Assembly (NCBI GenBank): GCA_013821425.1
Contig: JACDGV010000017.1
Coordinates: 1 to 64,000, forward strand
Origin: Nitrosospira sp.
Lineage (GTDB): Bacteria; Pseudomonadota; Gammaproteobacteria; Burkholderiales; Nitrosomonadaceae
Direction of reading: 5' to 3'
DNA: 64,000 nt
Shown here: positions 1 through 8,221 of the stretch, piece by piece
Numbering within the stretch: position 1 is the first letter of the stretch
How the letters are laid out: each line of letters begins with the position of its first letter
The notes under the pieces: model-generated
What the model was told of the DNA's origin: nothing
The model's input: the letters and a program-made list of their open reading frames with translations, nothing else
The model's database searches: none
Position numbers and translations under genes: made by a program

Positions 1-192
1 TACCAGCAGTTGTTCGAGCAACATATACCTGAAGAGAGTATTAACGCAATCAGAGAGGCGACAAACAAAGCGTGGGTATTGGGAGATGAACGGTTCAAAC
101 GCGGTATTCGAGAGCAATTAAAGAGGCGGGTAGAGCCAGCGGCCAGGGGTGGGGATAGGAAGTCAGAGCAGTTCAAGATCAATCGAGTCTGA
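1..192 (+). CDS. C-terminal end of a REP-associated transposase-like protein (5' truncated by window edge)
   Basis: The reading frame is open from the first base and ends at 192, so the gene begins outside the window. The visible 63 residues contain a WVLGDERFK segment followed by a basic stretch and a GGDRKS...FKINRV ending. I recognise this as the usual C-terminus of REP-associated tyrosine (Y1/HUH) transposases of proteobacteria, which process REP hairpins rather than classic IS ends. The catalytic HUH and Tyr residues would lie upstream and cannot be checked. A short repeated ATCGATCCCAC motif with a GTGGGA inverted partner follows at about 194-230 and might be a linked palindrome. The family call rests only on the C-terminal pattern. 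Confidence 0.55.
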   Translation, partial: YQQLFEQHIPEESINAIREATNKAWVLGDERFKRGIREQLKRRVEPAARGGDRKSEQFKINRV

Positions 193-260
193 CCCATCGA
201 TCCCACCTCATCGATCCCACCGTGGGACCGGCATCCGCATATTGAAACAGGAGAATCAGC

Positions 261-929
261 ATGATTCAACGAATCTTTCCCATGACTTTTGCCTCTGGAT
301 TCGCGCTATTGATGGTAATGACATCTCTGCCAGCCGCTCATGCCCAGCAAGGCGGGGGTGTCGCGGATGACGGGTGGCGGCTGCATAGGCCTGAAAACCG
401 TACAGTACAGAAAGAGGCCATCTCCGGCGGTACCTGCGTCATCGAAACTGGCGCTTTCCCGATAGGTTTCAATGCATACGTAGTACCGGACGGCGATCAT
501 CCCTCCTTTCCCCCGTTTTGTTCTCCGGTGCCGGCCGGCCCCCTGAATCTGGTGATGGATATACTGGTGCCAGAAGTTCGCGAGATGCCGCTGATGGTAC
601 GGTTGATAAAAGTGGAAGGCGGGGAAGAGCGCGAGGTATTGTCGGTGCCTTCTCAAGCATACACGTCAGGAAACATACCGCTGGCGGTCAACTTGGAACC
701 GCGTGGCAAGTATAATGTGTTGTTGATAGGCGACGATGGCAGCGGCAACGTCGGCAATCTGGTCAGCATTCCGCTGGAAGTAAGAAGAGCCGGGGATTTT
801 GTCCATACAGGCACGGGTACCGGATGGGGCTTTCTGGTTTTGGTGGTGGGCCTGGCGGGACTCACCGGTGGCTTGATCCATTTATGGCGCCCCAAGTCGG
901 CGACTACCAGCAAAACTGGCATGAAATAG
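261..929 (+). CDS. exported protein anchored by a C-terminal membrane helix, unknown function
   Basis: The 222-residue product starts with a clear signal peptide (hydrophobic run, then AHA-Q at about residues 27-30), followed by a periplasmic domain of about 160 residues and one C-terminal transmembrane segment (about 188-208, GWGFLVLVVGLAGLTGG) with a short basic tail. The topology is therefore a periplasmic domain tethered to the inner membrane. Only two cysteines are present (about 54 and 80), which could form a disulphide. I do not recognise the family. The layout resembles AmoD/PmoD-type accessory proteins of ammonia and methane oxidisers, but I see no copper-site motif, so no symbol is given. 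The start has a nearby purine-rich AGGAGAATC ribosome binding site. Confidence 0.7.
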   Translation: MIQRIFPMTFASGFALLMVMTSLPAAHAQQGGGVADDGWRLHRPENRTVQKEAISGGTCVIETGAFPIGFNAYVVPDGDHPSFPPFCSPVPAGPLNLVMDILVPEVREMPLMVRLIKVEGGEEREVLSVPSQAYTSGNIPLAVNLEPRGKYNVLLIGDDGSGNVGNLVSIPLEVRRAGDFVHTGTGTGWGFLVLVVGLAGLTGGLIHLWRPKSATTSKTGMK

Positions 930-1081
930 GTACGGAATGCCCCTTTATCGGGTATTGGATCCGATCAAACGGGCTCATTCCTTACCTCCACCCCGCTTAT
1001 GGTCCGGTCCCCAACTCTGTTTCCTGTCCAGATAAATCTGCCGCATGAACCTCTCCATGCCTTGCTGGTAGCATCAAGGGA

Positions 1082-1942
1082 CTATGCGGCGGAACCTGCG
1101 AACCTCAAATTGGCCGAACGCTGTCTGGTAACGAGGACAATGAGGCCCAGCCCGGCGAGCAGCATGGCGTAGGTTTGAGGTTCCGGAACCGCGGTGGCGA
1201 ACTCTGGTACATCGGTCAACACGACGCGTCCATTCAGTGGCTGTACTGACCGTGAATCTCCCTCTGGAAACAGTTTTTGAAAGGCCTGTACCTGGCCTGA
1301 GGACATATATAGCGGATCAGCGAGGTTTATCCAGCTTACGCCTTCCGCGTATGGCTCGGTTGTGAACGAACCGCTGTAGCGGAAAGATTGCATGTTGCTC
1401 GCCGGCAAAAGGCTATTGAGGTCGAAGGAATTGAGGACAAAAGGGTCGTTGACGGTTTGGGGAAGATTGGAGAAGATCGGGTCAAGAGCCGCATTGGCAG
1501 CGCCGTAGTTAACCCAGCGGCCTACCACGAGGACATCCTCGTCCGTGTCGGTGAATACCAGGTGCATTTCCAGGGGGGTTTGCTCGCTGTTCAGCCGATG
1601 CTCTGAAGGTGTATGGAAGTGGAACTGGGCGAGATCCCATTTTTCGCCGGAAGTGGTAAGGGTTCCCGCTCCCGATGCCGGGGTAGCCATCACGGACTTC
1701 TCATGATCAGGCGACCCGGTATTGATGACAGCGAGCGCGGTATCGGAACTGAAATCAAACTCAAGCCTGGGCAATTGCGGCACATAAGTTGTATTGTCCG
1801 GACGGATATCTATAGGGCTTTGCAGCTCCATTTGCTCCAGTTTGTCATCTATAAAGTTCGCCTGCGCGGAAGAGGCTCCAAACAGGAAGATGGCTGGGAT
1901 AAGCGAAGCGAGGCAGTGAAATGGCGATAGTGATGTGTTCAA
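1082..1942 (-). CDS. alpha-type carbonic anhydrase with PEP-CTERM sorting anchor
   Basis: The 286-residue protein has a signal peptide ending near SAQA (residue 28) and an alpha-carbonic anhydrase core: QSPIDI at 41-46, the zinc histidines in QFHFH (H108, H110) and EMHLVF (H127), the SEH glutamate at about 114, and a late YSGSFTTEP-EGVSW segment equivalent to the family's YSGSLTTPPCSEGV. It should interconvert CO2 and bicarbonate outside the cytoplasm. The C-terminus has a PEP-CTERM signal (VPEPQTYAML, hydrophobic helix, then RQR), so it is predicted to be handled by an exosortase and exported toward the cell surface. The cysteine usual in the TTPPC segment is replaced by Tyr. It stands alone on the minus strand. 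The enzyme call is firm; the location is inferred from the anchor. Confidence 0.92.
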   Translation of the reverse strand: MNTSLSPFHCLASLIPAIFLFGASSAQANFIDDKLEQMELQSPIDIRPDNTTYVPQLPRLEFDFSSDTALAVINTGSPDHEKSVMATPASGAGTLTTSGEKWDLAQFHFHTPSEHRLNSEQTPLEMHLVFTDTDEDVLVVGRWVNYGAANAALDPIFSNLPQTVNDPFVLNSFDLNSLLPASNMQSFRYSGSFTTEPYAEGVSWINLADPLYMSSGQVQAFQKLFPEGDSRSVQPLNGRVVLTDVPEFATAVPEPQTYAMLLAGLGLIVLVTRQRSANLRFAGSAA

Positions 1943-2664
1943 GGTGACAGTCTCCTAAAAGTGATGATTGGCAGAAGAAATTATAAGATAATTTGCATTT
2001 TATTTAAATTGCACAGTTTTCACACCGGCTACTCACACTGGCTAATCTTGGTAGTGATTGATATTTGCGCAAATGTGTGTGCCACTTTTATCGCGTTCTA
2101 CGTGCTAAGGAAGCCCTGAACAAGTCCCACGCGGGCGCGACGGGCTTTGCGGGATGAGATGCGCGAAAGGCGACAACGCGAATGGTGATGCCCTTCGCTA
2201 GGAGCCCGACAAAGCAGACCGCCCGCAAAGCCCGTCCCCTCGGGTTGTGTTGAAATCGGGCGCTCACCGCGTTGCACTCCTTGGCATCGTAGACCCAGCT
2301 ACGACCTGTGTCGCGCGCCTTGTGACCATCCCGATTTTACCGACAACGCGCTCCGCGGAGGACTTGTTCAGGGCTTCCCTAACTCCAAAGCAAGGCAGTC
2401 GGTTGCTCAATATCAGTGTCGCCCCACGCCTCGCAGCGTATCGCATTTCAACTATTTTTTGACCTGTCAGTTTTTACAGGTAGCCATGTATTCCATATCG
2501 TGGCCAGATGCCCCTATTGGGAAAAAAAGAGCATGTTGCGCGGATGTTAAAATTGCAGAAATAGGGGCAATTGTCGGATTGCGTCCAGAAACCTATTAAA
2601 ATAGCCAGGTCTTCTCCGGCAGAAAGAGAAGAACAGGCGGAAAACTTTACGGTAGGGTATTTAA
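1943..2664. other. intergenic region, mostly occupied by a MITE-like repeat
   Basis: This 720-bp gap holds the promoter side of the minus-strand carbonic anhydrase gene (AT-rich around 1975-2010), the 270-bp repeat at 2109-2378, and the leader of the downstream GGDEF-EAL gene. A CCTGT...ACAGG inverted repeat is present near 2464-2481. Short open frames here lie inside the repeat and show no protein-like features. Confidence 0.6.
2109..2378. repeat. MITE-like dispersed repeat, 19-bp perfect terminal inverted repeats (copy 1)
   Basis: The element starts with GGAAGCCCTGAACAAGTCC (2109-2127) and ends with its exact reverse complement (2360-2378). It carries no credible gene. The interior, read in inverted orientation, matches most of a second copy at 7645-8061: the segments around GGTCGTAGCT, GATGCCAAGGAGTG, GCGGGCGGTCTGCTTTGTC and GCATCACCATTCGCG are shared. 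This looks like a non-autonomous, TIR-bounded element or a structured intergenic repeat. No transposase of a matching family is visible in the window. Confidence 0.8.
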
Positions 2665-4845
2665 ATGGATGACAACGAGGAAGAAGCGTTGCTGCGCTCT
2701 GCTGCGATACTGACTTCAGGCGCAATCCTCGAAGCACGCGAGCGTGTGGAGCGCGAGCTCCACCAGGCAAAAAAACTGCTGGAGGAAAGAACCGCCGAAC
2801 TCGATCATTCTGTTTCGATGTTGCGAGCGACCATAGAATCCACGGCCGACGGACTTCTGGTTACAGATGAAAACGGCAGGATTCTTTGCCATAACCAGCT
2901 TTACCTGCGAATGTGGCCCATACCGACCGAATTAATGGAAACCGGAAGCCACCAGGCACTCATCCAGCACTGCGGGAGCCTTTTGAAGGATCCCCGGCAG
3001 TTCGAGCTATCCGTTGATGAAATCTATGCGGAATGGCCCCTGGAGAGCTTTGATGTGCTCCGGTTTAATGATGGGCGGGTGTTTGAACGATATACGAAGG
3101 TCAAGTTTGTAGAAGGGCGGAATGTGGGCCGCGTATGGAGCTTCAGAGACATTACCCAACGTGGGCAGGCCGAAGCTGACAAGGCACAATTGGCGGCAAT
3201 CGTGGAGTCTTCTTACGATGCAATCATTGTTAAAGATCTTGACGGAATTATTACCAACTGGAATGCGGGCGCGGAAAGGATTTTTGGATATCGGGCAGAC
3301 GAAATCATAGGCAGTTCCATATCCAGGCTGATTCCACCCGACCGTGTGGAAGAAGCAGCCAGAATCATGAGCTTCATCAAGCAGGGAAGGCTTACAGAAC
3401 ATTTTGAGACCGTGCGATTGGGAAAAGGCGGCAAGGCGATCGATGTCTCGGTTACGATATCGCCAGTCAAGGACAGCGCAGGGAATATTATCGCCGCGTC
3501 CAAGGTTGCCCGCGATATCACGCAACGCAAGGAGTCACAGGAACGTATCCGGTATCTCGCCCACTATGATTCGCTCACGGGTCTGCCCAATCGTGCGTTG
3601 CTCGCCGACCGCATGAGAATTGCCATCGGAAATGCCGCCCGCTATTCCTATCGGCTGGCACTGCTGTTCGTGGATCTCGATCGTTTCAAGCTCGTCAACG
3701 ACTCGCTTGGGCATGACGTCGGAGACAAGCTGCTAAAGATTGTCGCAGAGCGCATGCAATCCGTGGGACGTCAGACCGATACAATTAGCCGGGTGGGCGG
3801 TGATGAATTTATTGTCCTGCTGAGCCAAATCGCGAACGCAGAGGATGCGGCACGTATCGCCGAGAAGCTCATTGCAGCCTTGTCTCAGCCTTACACTATT
3901 GAGGAGCACGAACTGGTAGTGACTGCAAGCGTCGGAATCAGCATTTATCCGGATAGCGGCAAGGATACAGGCACCTTGCTGCGCAATGCAGATGCATCCA
4001 TGTACTCAGCGAAAGAAGCCGGCCGCAACCGGTATCATTTCTATAGCGAAGATCTGACCTCTGGAGCAAGCGAGCGGCTCAACCTTGAACGGGATCTGCG
4101 TGGGGCTGTTGAGCGAGAGGAAGTCTTCGTTGTCTATCAGCCACAGATAGAGCTTGCAACTGGTCGTGTTATTGGCGCCGAAGCGCTAATGCGATGGCGG
4201 AATCCAAAGCGTGGGCTCGTTTCGCCCGCAAGTTTTATTCCTTTGGCTGAAGACACCGGTTTAATTCTCTCTCTCGGTGAGCACATATTGCGGGAATCGT
4301 GCCTGCAGGCTCGCCAATGGCGAGATAGCGGGGCGAAAGTCATTGTCGCGGTGAATGTCTCCGCCGTGCAATTCCGGCAAAAAAACTTTACCGGCGTTGT
4401 TTTGGGCGTGCTTGCTGATACCGGCCTTCCTCCTAAATGCCTGGAACTCGAGGTAACCGAGAGCGTAGTGATGCAGGGCGTGGAATCGGTCGTGCATAAA
4501 ATGCGTATCCTGGACAACCACGGCATAAAGGTAGCGATCGACGATTTCGGTACCGGCTATTCCAGCCTTTCGTACTTACGCCAGTTTCCCGTTGACCGGC
4601 TGAAAATAGATCAATCCTTCATTCGCGATCTTCCCGACAACACCGACGCCACCGCAATCGTTTGCGCCATTGTGGGAATGGGCCGCAGTCTCGGCTTGCG
4701 TGTAATAGCCGAAGGGGTTGAGACGGAAGCACAGGCAAATTTTCTGCAAAGCATCGGGTGTGAGGAAGGCCAAGGTTACCTTTACGCGAAGCCTATGGAA
4801 GCGAATGACTTTAAAGTGTGGCTGAGGAATTGGAAGTTGCATTAA
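2665..4845 (+). CDS. PAS-PAS-GGDEF-EAL cyclic-di-GMP signalling protein
   Basis: The 726-residue protein has a short N-terminal coiled coil (about 20-55), two PAS domains (about 56-165 and 175-290), a GGDEF domain with intact GGDEF at 378-382, and an EAL domain with EAL at 506-508 plus the DDFGTGYSSLSYL and K-I-D signature segments. An RQTD inhibitory-site motif (RxxD) sits five residues before GGDEF, so a cyclase would be feedback-inhibited by its product. Both catalytic motifs look intact, so the protein could make and degrade cyclic-di-GMP, with the PAS domains as sensors. No membrane segment is seen, so it is probably cytoplasmic. It is transcribed alone and converges on the hemerythrin gene. 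Confidence 0.93.
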   Translation: MDDNEEEALLRSAAILTSGAILEARERVERELHQAKKLLEERTAELDHSVSMLRATIESTADGLLVTDENGRILCHNQLYLRMWPIPTELMETGSHQALIQHCGSLLKDPRQFELSVDEIYAEWPLESFDVLRFNDGRVFERYTKVKFVEGRNVGRVWSFRDITQRGQAEADKAQLAAIVESSYDAIIVKDLDGIITNWNAGAERIFGYRADEIIGSSISRLIPPDRVEEAARIMSFIKQGRLTEHFETVRLGKGGKAIDVSVTISPVKDSAGNIIAASKVARDITQRKESQERIRYLAHYDSLTGLPNRALLADRMRIAIGNAARYSYRLALLFVDLDRFKLVNDSLGHDVGDKLLKIVAERMQSVGRQTDTISRVGGDEFIVLLSQIANAEDAARIAEKLIAALSQPYTIEEHELVVTASVGISIYPDSGKDTGTLLRNADASMYSAKEAGRNRYHFYSEDLTSGASERLNLERDLRGAVEREEVFVVYQPQIELATGRVIGAEALMRWRNPKRGLVSPASFIPLAEDTGLILSLGEHILRESCLQARQWRDSGAKVIVAVNVSAVQFRQKNFTGVVLGVLADTGLPPKCLELEVTESVVMQGVESVVHKMRILDNHGIKVAIDDFGTGYSSLSYLRQFPVDRLKIDQSFIRDLPDNTDATAIVCAIVGMGRSLGLRVIAEGVETEAQANFLQSIGCEEGQGYLYAKPMEANDFKVWLRNWKLH

Positions 4846-4886
4846 CAATTCAGCAGGGCAATCCGTAAAACCCGGTTCCCAACAAT

Positions 4887-4940
4887 GTGCGGCGGTCACC
4901 GGACAACCGAACGGAAGCGTGGAACCCGCAACCGCCGCAC
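4887..4940. terminator. possible bidirectional hairpin between convergent genes
   Basis: GTGCGGCGGT at 4887-4896 and its exact complement ACCGCCGCAC at 4931-4940 can form a 10-bp stem with a 34-base loop. It lies between two convergent genes ending at 4845 and 5020. There is no T-tract, so termination is only a suggestion. Confidence 0.35.
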
Positions 4941-5019
4941 TTATCTCATCAGCAAACTCTCTGCCCAAAGTGGAAAGATGGCCATGGGAGCAAACCATGG
5001 GAAGGGCGGAGGTTCCGTG

Positions 5020-5529
5020 TTATTCCTCCATCAGGGTCTCCTTGCGTTCCGTGATCTCGGAAGCCAGTTCCTCAAGGTCCATTTTGGCTTTCTGCACCTT
5101 GGGAAACATCTGATTTTCCTCTTCTTCTATGTGATGGTTGACGTACTCGCCCAGAACGATCACCTTCGCGTCATACATCGGGTCGGACACATTCATTGCC
5201 TGGATCTGCGCGATCATGTCTTTAGCCGAGGTATGCTCCACCTCCGCCTCATTCATCAGAAGATCGTTGTTTATCGCCTCGCGGACGGCCGGGTAAAATA
5301 ACTCCTCCTCGAGTTGCGCGTGTATGGTGAGTTCCCTGCAAATCTGTGTCGCCAACTCCTGCTTACCTTCCTCTTCATTCTTTTTACATAACTTCTCATA
5401 CTCCTTGAACATTTTCTTGACTTTGGCATGATCCTCGGTCAATAGCTTGATTGCATCTTTTTTGGTTCTCTGTGTCGACGTCTTTTTGGTCGTGCTTCTA
5501 TTAGCCGTGGTGCTTTGTGTGGTTGGCAT
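5020..5529 (-). CDS. hemerythrin HHE-domain protein
   Basis: The 169-residue protein has a Ser/Thr/Lys-rich N-terminal extension (1-27) followed by a four-helix HHE domain. Iron-ligand candidates appear in the expected order: EDHAKV (about H34), TIHAQLEEELFYP (His with HxxxE), VEHTSA, and NHHIEEEENQMFP (HxxxE). Hemerythrin-like proteins bind a di-iron centre and act in oxygen, NO or oxidative-stress handling. There is no signal peptide, so it is likely cytoplasmic. The lysine-rich N-terminus is typical of the stress-associated branch of the family. It is monocistronic; the neighbouring stress protein gene is divergent. The exact ligand or reaction cannot be told from the sequence. Confidence 0.88.
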   Translation of the reverse strand: MPTTQSTTANRSTTKKTSTQRTKKDAIKLLTEDHAKVKKMFKEYEKLCKKNEEEGKQELATQICRELTIHAQLEEELFYPAVREAINNDLLMNEAEVEHTSAKDMIAQIQAMNVSDPMYDAKVIVLGEYVNHHIEEEENQMFPKVQKAKMDLEELASEITERKETLMEE

Positions 5530-5889
5530 GACTATCTCCGGTAATGAAGGGTTGGACGGCTTGTTTTGGTGTTTGCAGCAAGCCTTGGCGAATTCATGAC
5601 ATATCGACTATGCATTCGTAGCCGAAGGTTAACCTCGTGCTACCCGAAGTTCTGTTCGATAACCCACATTTCATTCCCGGGAGCATTATGCCGCCCTTTG
5701 CCGCAGCCCGTGAGCTCCCCGTGCTATGTTTGGTTCCGAACAGAGTGACTTGCCGTAGCCATCTAGGATGCAGCCAATCTCTGGTTTTTAATCCCAACAA
5801 TGGAGATAGGAATTCCGGCGGCAGGACCGTTCCTTTCAGGAAGCACCATGCTGCGGGATTGTTTGAAGCATTCATAGCAGGAGGTAATC
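5530..5889. other. divergent intergenic region upstream of hemerythrin and KGG genes
   Basis: This 360-bp gap should contain the promoters of both flanking stress genes. I see a strong AGGAGGT ribosome binding site just before the KGG gene start at 5890 and no supported gene. No perfect sigma-70 hexamer pair stood out. Confidence 0.5.
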
Positions 5890-6345
5890 ATGGCTCCAGA
5901 TAAAGAAAAAGGTAGGGATGGCCGCAACGGGGAAAGCAAGCGAGGTTTTGCTTCCATGGACAAAGAAAAACAGCGCGCGATAGCAAGCCAGGGCGGCAAG
6001 GCCGCCCACGAGAAAGGAACCGCGCATGAGTTTGATTCCGAGGAAGCCCGCGCGGCTGGCAGGAAGGGCGGCAGGGTGGCTCATCAGAGGGGCACCGCGC
6101 ACGAGTTTGATTCCGAGGAAGCCCGGGCAGCCGGCAGGAAAGGTGGCAAAGCAGCTCACGAAAGGGGAACCGCGCACGAGTTTGATTCCACGGAGGCTCG
6201 CGAGGCTGGGCGAAAAGGCGGAGAATCCCCTGCCAGGGATCGTTCAAAAGGTAAAGACGACGGTCATTTCCCGCCTTCTTCAACGCGGGTCGGAGCTTCC
6301 GCGCGGCCTGCCAAAACGGGGAGCCAAAGCCATAAAAACGGATAA
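5890..6345 (+). CDS. KGG-repeat (con-10/GsiB-type) general stress protein
   Basis: The 151-residue, highly hydrophilic protein starts with a RGFASMD segment and then carries KGG motifs: a GGKAAHEKGTAHEF-type unit repeated with a 25-residue period, each with an EARAAGRKGG segment. Such KGG/con-10 family proteins are small, Gly/Lys-rich, desiccation- or stress-induced proteins believed to be intrinsically disordered. The repeats are also visible in DNA with a 75-bp period (units starting at 6016, 6091 and 6166). The start is fixed by an AGGAGGT site four bases upstream. A Ser/Pro/Lys tail follows the repeats. Other frames across this region are open only because of the repetitive GC-rich coding sequence. 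Confidence 0.9.
   Translation: MAPDKEKGRDGRNGESKRGFASMDKEKQRAIASQGGKAAHEKGTAHEFDSEEARAAGRKGGRVAHQRGTAHEFDSEEARAAGRKGGKAAHERGTAHEFDSTEAREAGRKGGESPARDRSKGKDDGHFPPSSTRVGASARPAKTGSQSHKNG
6016..6222 (+). repeat. 75-bp tandem coding repeats in the KGG gene
   Basis: Three units starting at 6016, 6091 and 6166 encode near-identical GTAHEFDS...AAGRKGG blocks; the third is truncated after about 57 bp. The DNA identity between units is high, including third codon positions, which points to recent unit duplication or gene conversion. Confidence 0.85.
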
Positions 6346-6365
6346 CGGACCGACATAAAGGCGTA

Positions 6366-6391
6366 AAGGGAAGGGCAGTTCCCTTTTTTTT
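6366..6391 (+). terminator. rho-independent terminator of the KGG gene
   Basis: AAGGGAA (6366-6372) pairs with TTCCCTT (6379-6385) around a GGGCAG loop and runs into eight Ts. It lies 20 bases after the KGG stop codon and touches the stop codon of the convergent DUF72 gene. Confidence 0.85.
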
Positions 6392-7263
6392 CAAACTGAA
6401 CCAAGTTTTGCTATCAAGGTCCGGGCGTCGAAGGGCGCCTTCACCTTGACATCGTTATCGAAGTAACAATAGATATCACGGGAATGTGGCTTCAGGGAAA
6501 TTTGCGGCGAGATGAGATGTGCATCCCCTGGTTGGGCACCAGTACGCCAGGCGTGGATTCGTGCCGCCCAGCGGGTGAGAGCCTCATCGGTGTAGCCGCT
6601 TGTATAGATCTCCTTGTCGCCATGCAAGCGCAGATATAGAAAATCCGCAGTAACATCTTCCCGATAAGGCCATTTTCCCGCAGTATCGGCTATGACGAGG
6701 GCGATATTATACTCGCGCAGCATATGCACGAAAGATTCATCGATAAAACTCTCATGCCTGATTTCGATTGCATGACGCAATACCCGTAACGCGTCGACCG
6801 CCAGGCGAACGCGGCCGGTCATTCTTTGTTCGCGACGACGAGCGAGGCGGAGCGCCTGTTCCGTATCGCGCGGTAAAAGTTCGAAGAAATGCTTCATTAA
6901 GTCGGGATCGTAGCGAAAGCTGGGCGGAAACTGCCAAAGGATGGGACCCAGCTTCTCCCTCAGGTTGAATAACCCCGAGGCAAAAAAATTGGCCAGCGGG
7001 CCATCAATATCACGCAGGCGGCGTATATGGGTGATATAACGAGCCCCCTTGATACTGAAGACAAACCCTGGGGGCGTGTCATCGTACCAGTGCTGGTAAT
7101 TTGCCGGTTTCTGAAGCGAGTAGAACGTGCCGTTTATTTCTATGGTCGGCAATGCTCGCGAGGCGTACTCGAGCTCGCGGTGCTGTGGCAGGCCGGGGGG
7201 ATAAAAGATACCGCGCCAAGGCGGATACCGCCAGCCGGAAATTCCGACATATACCGAACTCAC
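6391..7263 (-). CDS. DUF72 (YecE-like) family protein
   Basis: The 290-residue protein opens with VGISGWRYPPWRGIFYP and contains EINGTFYSL, FVFSIKGARYITH, LGPILWQFPPSF, AIEIRHESF, DTAGKWPYREDVTADFLYLRLHGD and a CYFDNDVK ending, all hallmarks of DUF72, a TIM-barrel family of unknown reaction that is widespread in bacteria. Length is typical for the family. Its start lies 5 bases after the end of the upstream cupin gene, so the two are probably one leftward transcript. No signal peptide is seen. Function remains unknown; a role in metal or nucleic-acid metabolism is sometimes guessed from fold similarity, but nothing here supports a choice. Confidence 0.9.
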   Translation of the reverse strand: MSSVYVGISGWRYPPWRGIFYPPGLPQHRELEYASRALPTIEINGTFYSLQKPANYQHWYDDTPPGFVFSIKGARYITHIRRLRDIDGPLANFFASGLFNLREKLGPILWQFPPSFRYDPDLMKHFFELLPRDTEQALRLARRREQRMTGRVRLAVDALRVLRHAIEIRHESFIDESFVHMLREYNIALVIADTAGKWPYREDVTADFLYLRLHGDKEIYTSGYTDEALTRWAARIHAWRTGAQPGDAHLISPQISLKPHSRDIYCYFDNDVKVKAPFDARTLIAKLGSV

Positions 7264-7268
7264 CGGTA

Positions 7269-7610
7269 TCAGCCTCGTCCGCGCGGCAGCTCTTCTCCAT
7301 CGCCGGTATACGCGGGGGGTACGTAGAAATTGAGCGTACGCAGCAGATCATCACCCGTGTTGCGGATTTCATGTTCATCGCCGCGCTCGATAAGCATGAG
7401 TGAACCTTCACCCAGCCGATGACGCTTGCCATTCACCGTCGCGATGCCCGTGCCCGCCAGAACAAACAGCCACTGGTCTGCTCCACGATGACGGTTTTCG
7501 GGGCCACCTTCCGATTGTCCCGGCGTTAAAACCATCTCTGCTGCCTGGGCGGAGCGATTCTCCAGAACCACCCGAAATCCACTTTCGAACTGTAGATTCT
7601 TCCGTTTCAT
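7269..7610 (-). CDS. small cupin-domain protein
   Basis: The 113-residue protein has the two cupin motifs: GADQWLFVLAGTGIATVNG (about 44-62, motif 1 with a partial metal-ligand set) and GSLMLIERGDEHEIRNTG (about 69-86, motif 2 with the conserved His). Cupins form a small beta-barrel that often binds a metal and a small substrate. In motif 1 the usual HxH pair is missing (ADQWLF), so metal binding may be partial. It probably heads a two-gene transcript with the DUF72 gene. No substrate can be named from the sequence. Confidence 0.82.
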   Translation of the reverse strand: MKRKNLQFESGFRVVLENRSAQAAEMVLTPGQSEGGPENRHRGADQWLFVLAGTGIATVNGKRHRLGEGSLMLIERGDEHEIRNTGDDLLRTLNFYVPPAYTGDGEELPRGRG

Positions 7611-7644
7611 TTTTTTACCCCCGTTGCTGTTCAGGCTTCCTCAA

Positions 7645-8061
7645 GGAAGCCCAGAACAAGTCCTCCGCGGAGCGCGTTGCGGTAAAATCGGGATGATCAC
7701 AAGGCGCACGACACAGGTCGTAGCTTGGACTACGATGCCAAGGAGTGTAACGCAGTGGCGCCCCAAAGCGTTGCCCGAGGGGCCCCCGCGTAGCGGGGAT
7801 CGGGCAGCGGCGGGGATGCCCGACCGCGTCCATAGCCCTGGGGCGCCTGCATCCCGCTGGGGGTCGCACCTTCCTGCGGAAGGCACTGCTCCGCCCTTCG
7901 CGGTCGCGCCCGATTCTACCGCAACCCGAAGGGACGGGGCTTTGCGGGCGGTCTGCTTTGTCAGTCTCCTAGCGAAGGGCATCAACCATTCGCGTTGTCG
8001 TCTTTCGCGCATCCCATCCTGCAAAGACTCGTCGCGCCCGTGGGACTTGTTCTGGGCTTCC
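7645..8061. repeat. MITE-like dispersed repeat with internal insertion (copy 2)
   Basis: The element is bounded by GGAAGCCCAGAACAAGTCC (7645-7663) and its exact reverse complement (8043-8061). It is in opposite orientation to the copy at 2109-2378 and shares most of its interior. It is about 150 bp longer because of extra sequence between roughly 7757 and 7905, which itself contains CCCGAGGGGCCCCCGCG-type GC-rich hairpins. The single base difference in the terminal repeat relative to copy 1 (CCTGA versus CCAGA) is present at both ends. Open frames inside it are not credible genes. Confidence 0.8.
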
Positions 8062-8221
8062 TTAGGGTTCCCGGTTGCAAACTCTGACCCCAAAAAAACC
8101 CCAGGGTTCTCTTCGTTGAACTGCGGCGGTTTTCTTTGGAGCGGTCTCTAACCTGAACAATTCGTTGCAGAAGGGTTATGCACCGAGATTTCCGGCGCAC
8201 CATGCCCGCCGCGGCGGAACC

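Noticed and set aside
261-929. Naming the anchored exported protein amoD/pmoD
   Set aside because: Topology fits, but no copper-ligand pattern or neighbouring amo genes support it.
2247-2462. Open frames across the MITE-like repeat near 2250-2460
   Set aside because: They lie mostly inside the repeat element, are not conserved in frame between copies, and have no ribosome site.
5888-6394. A 168-codon minus-strand frame opposite the KGG gene
   Set aside because: It is a shadow created by the repetitive coding strand and lacks a start signal.
7624-8151. A 175-codon plus-strand frame and a 150-codon minus-strand frame across 7624-8151
   Set aside because: Both run through the inverted-repeat element and its GC-rich insertion; no protein features.
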